Assembly: GCA_958402445.1 (NCBI GenBank)
Contig: CATXTO010000039.1
Span: 1-17,876, forward strand
Length of the DNA stretch: 17,876 nt
Source of the DNA: an uncultured Eubacteriales bacterium
GTDB lineage: Bacteria > Bacillota > Clostridia > Oscillospirales > Oscillospiraceae
Direction: 5' to 3'
This document shows, piece after piece, positions 13,883-17,876 of the stretch; position 1 is the first letter of the stretch, and the number at the start of each line of letters is the position of its first letter. Made by a program: the position numbers and the translations under genes. The notes under the pieces were generated by a model. The model saw only the letters and a list, made by a program, of their open reading frames with translations. It was not told the origin of the DNA and made no database searches.

Positions 13883-15358
13883 TTAAAGAATAATGCAGAT
13901 CAGGCCGCCGGCACCCTCGTTGATGATGCGGCTCAGGGAATGCCGGAATTTCCCCCGCACATCGTCCGGCATCCGGCGCAGCTTGGTCGTCAGGCCGTCG
14001 TTGACCATCTCGAAGACGGATTTACCAAAGATGTTGCTCTCCCAAAGCTTCTCCGGGTCGTTTTCATACTGGTCTGTCAAATGCCGCACCAGGTCCTCGG
14101 ATTGCTTCTCATCCCCTACCATAGGGCTGATTTCCGCATCGATATCCACTCGGAGCATATGGATGGACGGAGCACCTGCCTTCAGCTTGATGCCGTAGGC
14201 GCTGCCCTTTCGGATGATTTCCGGGGGCTCCATCCGCATCTCCTCCGGGGTCGGCATGACCACCCCGTAGCCCGTGGCCTGCGCCTCGTCCAGAGCGGAG
14301 GCAATCTTGTCATAGGCCCTTTTGACCTGCGCCAGCTCGGTGAGCAGCTCCATGAGCTCCCCTTCGCCATTGATGGCAAAGCCGGTTTTCCCGCTGAGAA
14401 TTTCATAGTACAGGCTCTCGGGAAAGTCCAGGACGCACGACACGGTTCCAGTGCCCAAATCGATATCCCGAATCCGGCAGCCCATCACGTTTTCCAGCTC
14501 CATCAGCGCAGCCAAGGTGCTCTCCGCCTGGCACAGGGCCGAGATCTCTCCCGCCCGGGTGGCCAGAGCGTCATACAGGGCGGCCTTCACCGGATGGTCG
14601 AATTCCAGGGCGTCCATCCACCGGGGCAAATACACCCGAAGCTCCTGCATGGGGAAGACATATAGCAGGTCCCGCAGAAGCGCAGCGATATCCCCGGCGC
14701 TCAGGGCTTGGCAGTCCGCGGGCACACAGCTCACCTGGTAGGTCTCCTGAATCCGCCGGCAGAGACTCTGCGCAGGCTCTGCCTGCGGCTCCCTGCTGTT
14801 GACAATCACCAGGAACGGCTTTCCCGTTGCCTTCATATCGCTGATCGCCCGGACCTCCGCATTTTCATAATCCCCTCTGGGGATATCTGTAATGGAGCCG
14901 TCGGTGGTCACCACCAGCCCAATGGAGCAGTGGTCCTCCATCACCTTTTTGGTACCCAGCTCCGCCGCCTCGGTCATGGGAATTTCATGGTCATACCAGG
15001 GCGTCGTCACCATCCGCGGCACGCCGTCCTCCATGGCCCCCACGGCGCCCTCCACCATATAGCCCACGGAGTCAATCATCCGAACCCGGAGCCGGGCTGT
15101 GCCGTCTGGAGAGATTTCCACCGCTTCCTCCGGGACGAACTTCGGCTCTGAGGTCATAATTGTCTTGCCGGAGCCGCTCTGGGGCAGCTCATCCCGGGCC
15201 CGTTCCTTCCGGTACGGGTCCTCAATGTTCGGAATGACCAATTCCTCCATGATACGCTTAATCAGGGTGGATTTCCCTGTCCGCACCGGACCCACAACGC
15301 CGATATAGATATCACCGCCGGTTCGGGCGGCAATCTCCTGGTAAATGGATTTTTCCAT
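13883..15358 (-). CDS. spoIVA: Stage IV sporulation protein A (spore coat morphogenetic ATPase)
   Basis: SpoIVA is the ATPase that polymerises on the outer forespore membrane and forms the base on which the coat is built; it is also needed for cortex formation. The 491 residues match the family length (about 492). The N-terminus MEKSIYQEIAARTGGDIYIG is followed by the Walker A motif GPVRTGKST at residues 23-31 (Lys29), DELPQSGSGKTIMTSEPKF and the Walker B-region IDSVGYMVEGA, all hallmarks. The C-terminus ends NEGAGGLICIIL. I chose the ATG at 15358 because it matches the family N-terminus. The ATG at 15364 (adding Met-Ala) is only 4 nt from GGAGG, whereas 15358 is 10 nt away, so either may be used. 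The gene implies the host can sporulate. In Bacillus it is transcribed in the mother cell by SigE. Confidence 0.96.
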   Translation of the reverse strand: MEKSIYQEIAARTGGDIYIGVVGPVRTGKSTLIKRIMEELVIPNIEDPYRKERARDELPQSGSGKTIMTSEPKFVPEEAVEISPDGTARLRVRMIDSVGYMVEGAVGAMEDGVPRMVTTPWYDHEIPMTEAAELGTKKVMEDHCSIGLVVTTDGSITDIPRGDYENAEVRAISDMKATGKPFLVIVNSREPQAEPAQSLCRRIQETYQVSCVPADCQALSAGDIAALLRDLLYVFPMQELRVYLPRWMDALEFDHPVKAALYDALATRAGEISALCQAESTLAALMELENVMGCRIRDIDLGTGTVSCVLDFPESLYYEILSGKTGFAINGEGELMELLTELAQVKRAYDKIASALDEAQATGYGVVMPTPEEMRMEPPEIIRKGSAYGIKLKAGAPSIHMLRVDIDAEISPMVGDEKQSEDLVRHLTDQYENDPEKLWESNIFGKSVFEMVNDGLTTKLRRMPDDVRGKFRHSLSRIINEGAGGLICIIL

Positions 15359-15367
15359 AGCCATCCT

Positions 15368-15403
15368 GCCTCCTTCAGTCTCGGCAGGAGGCACGCTCCT
15401 GCC
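15368..15403 (-). promoter_or_regulatory. spoIVA leader with two mutually exclusive hairpins
   Basis: On the minus strand a perfect 8-bp hairpin GGCAGGAG-CGTGC-CTCCTGCC (15383-15403) lies just before the ribosome binding site. Its loop and right arm also contain GCCTCC (15387-15392), which can instead pair with GGAGGC (15368-15373), the Shine-Dalgarno itself. The two structures cannot coexist. Seen in the sequence; any regulatory effect is inference. Confidence 0.4.
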
Positions 15404-15416
15404 ATGGGTTTACTAA

Positions 15417-15424
15417 AAGGTATG
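15417..15424 (-). promoter_or_regulatory. Possible SigE-type -10 element of spoIVA
   Basis: The minus strand carries CATACCTT, similar to the SigE -10 consensus (CATAC..T), placed so that transcription would start about 50 nt before the gene. The matching -35 region 14-16 nt upstream is poor, so this is only a candidate. Confidence 0.25.
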
Positions 15425-15503
15425 TCCGGCAGAATGGGGTTAGAACAGGAATCTGTCCCAGCGCGTGACAGGAAATTTTCTGCTGCCAGCTAAGATTTGG
15501 AAT

Positions 15504-15533
15504 GAAAAAGGCCGAACCCCTTGGGCTCGGCCT
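15504..15533 (-). terminator. Intrinsic terminator downstream of hprK
   Basis: AGGCCGAACCC (15509-15519) pairs with GGGCTCGGCCT (15523-15533), with one mismatch and a 3-nt loop. On the minus strand it is followed directly by TTTTT (15504-15508). It lies about 170 bases beyond the hprK stop and before spoIVA, so it separates the two genes. Confidence 0.8.
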
Positions 15534-15570
15534 GCCTGTCGGCAGAATCCGAATGACTTTGCCGACAGGC
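15534..15570. other. Second hairpin abutting the hprK terminator
   Basis: Perfect 11-bp inverted repeat GCCTGTCGGCA (15534-15544) and TGCCGACAGGC (15560-15570) with a 15-nt loop, touching the terminator hairpin with no gap. In the minus-strand transcript it would fold first. The stretch 15571-15699 holds no convincing gene; an 80-codon minus frame here has no ribosome binding site. Confidence 0.6.
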
Positions 15571-15699
15571 TGCTGGACTTTTTAAAAAGTTTCAATAAGT
15601 CCTTCGATTGCACGCGAAAAAAAACCCGGCGATTTTCTTTCCCACCATCTTTCCCTCCGAATCCTTCGGCGGGATTGTTCATCCTCAGACTGACCGGGC

Positions 15700-16647
15700 T
15701 CAGAAGCTCTGACCCATGGTCTCGTCAAAATGCTTATTGATTTGCTCTGTAAATTCCAGCGCCGCATTGTAGCCCAGCTTTTTTTGCCGGTTGTTCATGG
15801 CGGCTGCCTCCAGAATCACCGCCAGGTTCCGTCCCGGGGTGATGGGGATGGTGATTTGCGGCACCTTGACCCCCAGAATATCAATATGCTGCTCCTCCAG
15901 GCCCAGGCGGTCGTAAACCGCGTGGTTGTTCCATGGAACAATATTGATCACCAGATTGATCACATTTTCCTCCTTGATGGCGCCCATCCCAAAGAGTTTA
16001 GCCACGTTGATTACGCCGATGCCCCGGAGTTCAATGTAGTTGCGGAGCAAATCCGGCGCCGTTCCCATGAGGCTGGTAGAGGAAATTTTTTTGATCTCCA
16101 CCGCGTCGTCCGCGATGAGCCGATGTCCCCGCTTGATGAGCTCCACAGCGGCCTCACTCTTGCCGATGCCACTCTCTCCCACCAGAAGCAGTCCCTCGCC
16201 ATACACGTCAACCAGAACGCCGTGCCGGGTGATCCGAGGCGCTAGGGCGTTTTTCAAATAGGAGATGAGACTGGAGACCATGTAAGAGGTGGCCTCCTGA
16301 CAGCATAGAACCGTAATGTCGTGCTTTTGGGCCATCTCCATGCACTCAGGATCTGGGTCCATGCCCCGGGCGATGATCAGGGCGGGAATCTTGAAAGAAA
16401 ACAGGCGGTCAAACACGATGCAGCGTTCCTCGCTGGAAATCTTATACAGGTAGCTCATTTCCACCTTGCCCAGCACCTGCAGGCGCATGGGCTCAAAGTG
16501 GTCAAAGTACCCCGCCAGCTGCAGGCCAGGCCTGGAGACGTCCTCCACCGTCACGCGGATCGCCTCGAAGTCGCTGGACCGATGGGCGGGGACCAGATTA
16601 AACTCCTGCACCAGCTGCGCCAGAGGCACGCTGTATGTGTCGATCAT
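15700..16647 (-). CDS. hprK: HPr kinase/phosphorylase
   Basis: HprK phosphorylates, and with phosphate dephosphorylates, the serine of the PTS protein HPr, and so sets carbon catabolite repression in Firmicutes. The 315-residue length fits. The N-terminal domain (about 1-130) is followed by RHGVLVDVYG with the conserved His142. The Walker A motif is GESGIGKS (157-164), and RLIADDAVEIKK and ELRGIGVINV form the HprK signature. The C-terminal helix after PGRNLAVILEAAAMN is also typical. The ATG at 16647 has GAGGTG a few bases upstream. It has its own consensus promoter and a hairpin at the 5' end of the leader. Neither ptsH nor a sugar transporter is adjacent. Confidence 0.96.
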   Translation of the reverse strand: MIDTYSVPLAQLVQEFNLVPAHRSSDFEAIRVTVEDVSRPGLQLAGYFDHFEPMRLQVLGKVEMSYLYKISSEERCIVFDRLFSFKIPALIIARGMDPDPECMEMAQKHDITVLCCQEATSYMVSSLISYLKNALAPRITRHGVLVDVYGEGLLLVGESGIGKSEAAVELIKRGHRLIADDAVEIKKISSTSLMGTAPDLLRNYIELRGIGVINVAKLFGMGAIKEENVINLVINIVPWNNHAVYDRLGLEEQHIDILGVKVPQITIPITPGRNLAVILEAAAMNNRQKKLGYNAALEFTEQINKHFDETMGQSF

Positions 16648-16661
16648 GCTGTCACCTCATT

Positions 16662-16680
16662 CCAATTTTCATAAAATTGG
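16662..16680 (-). promoter_or_regulatory. Hairpin at the 5' end of the hprK leader
   Basis: Perfect 8-bp inverted repeat CCAATTTT (16662-16669) and AAAATTGG (16673-16680) with a 3-nt loop, between the promoter and the ribosome binding site. On the minus strand the loop is ATG. This starts a six-codon frame whose stop overlaps the GAGGTGA ribosome binding site. Confidence 0.5.
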
Positions 16681-16689
16681 TATAAAAAC

Positions 16690-16718
16690 ATTATAACGAA
16701 AGGGGACACAGATATCAA
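16690..16718 (-). promoter_or_regulatory. SigA-type promoter of hprK
   Basis: TTGATA (16713-16718), 17-nt spacer, perfect TATAAT (16690-16695) on the minus strand. The expected start near 16683 places the hairpin at the very 5' end of the mRNA. Confidence 0.85.
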
Positions 16719-16755
16719 CCTGTTCTAAAAAAAATAAAAATTTAGTATTTTGCTC

Positions 16756-16784
16756 TTGCATTTTTCCACAAAACCTGGTATTAT
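16756..16784 (+). promoter_or_regulatory. SigA-type promoter of rpmB
   Basis: TTGCAT (16756-16761), 17-nt spacer, TATTAT (16779-16784) with TG at 16776-16777 as an extended -10. It is divergent from the hprK promoter, with about 37 bp between the two -35 boxes. The leader of about 55 nt shows no L28-specific structure that I recognise. Confidence 0.75.
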
Positions 16785-16844
16785 ATTAGCCGATGTCCTT
16801 CTGGACTGTGTAGGCGATTTCCTTATGGATTGGAGGTGCAGCTA

Positions 16845-17033
16845 ATGGCTAAGTGCGATATTTGCGGCAAGGGCGTTACCTTTGGCATCAAGGTCTCCCA
16901 TTCCCACAGACGTTCCAACAGAATGTGGAAGCCCAATGTAAAGCGCGTCAAGGCGATTGTCGACGGTACTCCGCGCCATGTATACGTCTGTACAAGATGC
17001 CTCCGCTCCAACAAGGTTGAGCGCGCTGTATAA
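16845..17033 (+). CDS. rpmB: 50S ribosomal protein L28
   Basis: A 62-residue large-subunit ribosomal protein. It starts MAKCDICGKGVTFGIKVSHS, continues HRRSNRMWKPNVKRVKA and ends with VCTRCLRSNKVERAV. The two CxxC pairs (Cys4/Cys7 and the VCTRC pair) mark the zinc-binding form of L28. The ATG at 16845 is preceded by GGAGGTG (16832-16838, 6-nt spacing). An in-frame ATG at 16830 lies upstream of that ribosome binding site and is rejected. It is a single-gene unit with its own promoter and terminator, as is common for rpmB in Clostridia. Confidence 0.97.
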   Translation: MAKCDICGKGVTFGIKVSHSHRRSNRMWKPNVKRVKAIVDGTPRHVYVCTRCLRSNKVERAV

Positions 17034-17048
17034 CAGCTGAAATTCTGC

Positions 17049-17080
17049 AACGGGACGGCCTGTCGGCTGTCCCGTTTTTT
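17049..17080 (+). terminator. Terminator of rpmB
   Basis: Stem AACGGGACGGC (17049-17059) with GCTGTCCCGTT (17066-17076), one G-T pair and a 6-nt loop, followed by a run of T. It starts 15 bases after the stop codon. Confidence 0.92.
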
Positions 17081-17121
17081 ATTTTACCCCAATAGCTACC
17101 TCCTCACCCCTCCGCAGACCC

Positions 17122-17155
17122 ACCGCCGCGAAGCAATCGCTTCGCGGCGGTCTTT
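17122..17155 (+). terminator. Second hairpin/terminator downstream of rpmB
   Basis: Perfect 13-bp stem ACCGCCGCGAAGC (17122-17134) and GCTTCGCGGCGGT (17139-17151) with loop AATC, followed by CTTTT. It may be a back-up terminator for rpmB or what is left of a lost gene. No gene lies between the two terminators. Confidence 0.7.
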
Positions 17156-17233
17156 TATCCAGCATTGCGACAGGCAACCTTTATTTTACATGTAAATCCT
17201 TGCGTCATTATTTCGTCAATTCTGAGTCAAATA

Positions 17234-17262
17234 GCCATTTCACAATTATTAATATTTATAAT
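17234..17262 (+). promoter_or_regulatory. Possible promoter of the ribbon-helix-helix gene
   Basis: TATAAT at 17257-17262 within an AT-rich stretch. The -35 region 17 nt upstream (GCCATT, 17234-17239) is poor. ATTATTAAT and TTTATAAT around the -10 form an imperfect palindrome that could be an operator, though AT-rich DNA produces such symmetry by chance. Confidence 0.35.
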
Positions 17263-17330
17263 AGTCTGTACTTGTTTGAAAAATTGCAGGTTCGTTACAA
17301 GAAGCGACTGAAATGGAGAGGCGTTAAAAA

Positions 17331-17504
17331 ATGTTTCAGGTAGATGCACAATTTTCCAATGCAAATATTTCCCGTACCATTCGCTTTACTGATAAAATTT
17401 TTGATGAATTGCGCACAGCCGCAAATTTGTATCAAGTTTCCTTCAACATTTTAGTGCTGCAATGCTGTAAGTATGCCTTAGACCATTTAAACCGTGAGGC
17501 ATAA
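17331..17504 (+). CDS. Small ribbon-helix-helix (Arc/MetJ-type) DNA-binding protein
   Basis: A 57-residue protein. SRTIRFTDKIFDELRTAANL followed by YQVSFNILVLQCCKYALDHL has the ribbon-helix-helix order. A short beta strand with alternating Arg/Ile/Phe (residues 14-19) comes first, then helix A (about 20-33), a turn, and helix B (about 37-53), with the polar/hydrophobic pattern of Arc-type repressors. The strand residues would contact DNA in a dimer. The ATG at 17331 has GGAGAGG (17315-17321) 9 nt upstream. The gene is clearly more AT-rich than the spoIVA or aminotransferase genes, which may mean acquisition. No toxin gene follows: 12 bases after the stop the repeat array begins. Its role, and whether it is an orphan antitoxin, cannot be decided. 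Confidence 0.72.
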   Translation: MFQVDAQFSNANISRTIRFTDKIFDELRTAANLYQVSFNILVLQCCKYALDHLNREA

Positions 17505-17516
17505 CAACATAGATCT

Positions 17517-17876
17517 TGTAGGGGCGTGCTTTGCGCGTCCGTTTGTTGCAAGCCTCAAGGGCAGTTTCAGCGGGCGACCACAGGTCGCCCTACATCGCAC
17601 CATCGATACTCATCCTGTAGGGGCGTGCTTTGCACGCCCGTTTGTTGCAAGCCCCAAGAACAGCTCCGGCGGGCGACCACAGGTCGCCCCTACATCGCAC
17701 CATCGATACTTATCCTGTAGGGGCGTGCTTTGCACGCCCGTTTGCTGCAAGCCTCAAGGGCAGTTTCAGCGGGCGACCACAGGTCGCCCCTACATCGCAC
17801 CATCGATACTTATCCTGTAGGGGCGTGCTTTGCACGCCCGTTTGCTGCAAGCCTCAAGGGCAGTTTCAGCGGGCGA
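17517..17876 (-). repeat. Array of at least four 79-bp REP/BIME-like repeats, truncated by the window end
   Basis: Units lie at 17517-17594 (78 bp, one C lost near the end), 17616-17694, 17716-17794 and 17816-17876 (cut by the window). They are separated by three 21-bp linkers that are identical except for one base (TCGCACCATCGATACTYATCC). Each unit is the reverse complement of the family at 4744-5023: TGTAGGGGCG, hairpin GGGCGTGC-TTT-GCACGCCC, a middle with AGGGCAGTTTCAGC, hairpin GGGCGACC-ACA-GGTCGCCC, and CGCCCCTACA. The units are far more alike than those of the left array, pointing to recent tandem expansion. The array starts 12 bases after the ribbon-helix-helix gene. Confidence 0.92.

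Noticed and set aside
13769..14665. Plus-strand frame overlapping spoIVA (298 codons)
   Set aside because: It runs antisense through spoIVA and its terminator and has no ribosome binding site.
15440..15682. 80-codon minus-strand frame between hprK and spoIVA
   Set aside because: It reads through the terminator and both hairpins and lacks a ribosome binding site; its codons are dictated by the stems.

Overview
The window looks like chromosomal DNA from an endospore-forming, moderately GC-rich member of the Clostridia. An Oscillospiraceae-type gut bacterium (Flavonifractor/Oscillibacter-like) is my inference, from spoIVA, hprK, SigA-type promoters, AGGAGG ribosome binding sites and a dispersed TGTAGGGGCG repeat I associate with that group. 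No phage, integrase, transposase, CRISPR array, rRNA or tRNA was seen. Most of the window is ordinary core genome with small accessory islands.

Layout. 44-2161 (minus): xpt-guaA purine salvage/GMP operon with its own promoter close to xpt and no visible guanine riboswitch. 2444-4669 (plus): an M3-family oligopeptidase (PepF-like), then a small unrecognised protein and a terminator. 4744-5023: three tandem copies of a 79-bp palindromic repeat. 5076-8882 (minus): a probable three-gene exported-protein unit. It has a consensus promoter, a secreted Amidase_6-type protein with an unclear translation start, and two tandem paralogous lipoproteins. 8944-11117 (plus): a tightly spaced two-gene unit of an SCP2-like protein and a HemL-like class III aminotransferase, ending in a strong terminator. 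11227-11568 (plus): a small XRE-type regulator.

11693-13071 (minus): a cytidylate kinase-like protein and a multimeric-flavodoxin (FMN reductase) protein, each with its own ribosome binding site. 13085-13842: about 750 bp with no intact gene and possibly a decayed coding remnant. 13843-15424 (minus): spoIVA, the spore-coat morphogenetic ATPase, with a structured leader. 15504-15570: two adjacent hairpins, one a terminator. 15700-16718 (minus): hprK, the HPr kinase/phosphorylase of carbon catabolite control. 16756-17156 (plus): rpmB (ribosomal protein L28) and two terminators. 17257-17504 (plus): a small AT-rich ribbon-helix-helix protein. 17517-17876: four or more copies of the same 79-bp repeat in the opposite orientation, running off the window.

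The best candidates for undescribed biology are the SCP2/aminotransferase pair, the amidase-lipoprotein-lipoprotein unit, and the two inverted repeat arrays whose linkers differ by locus. The rest are short leader structures and uncharacterised small proteins. All functional calls come from reading the translated sequence; no database search was run.
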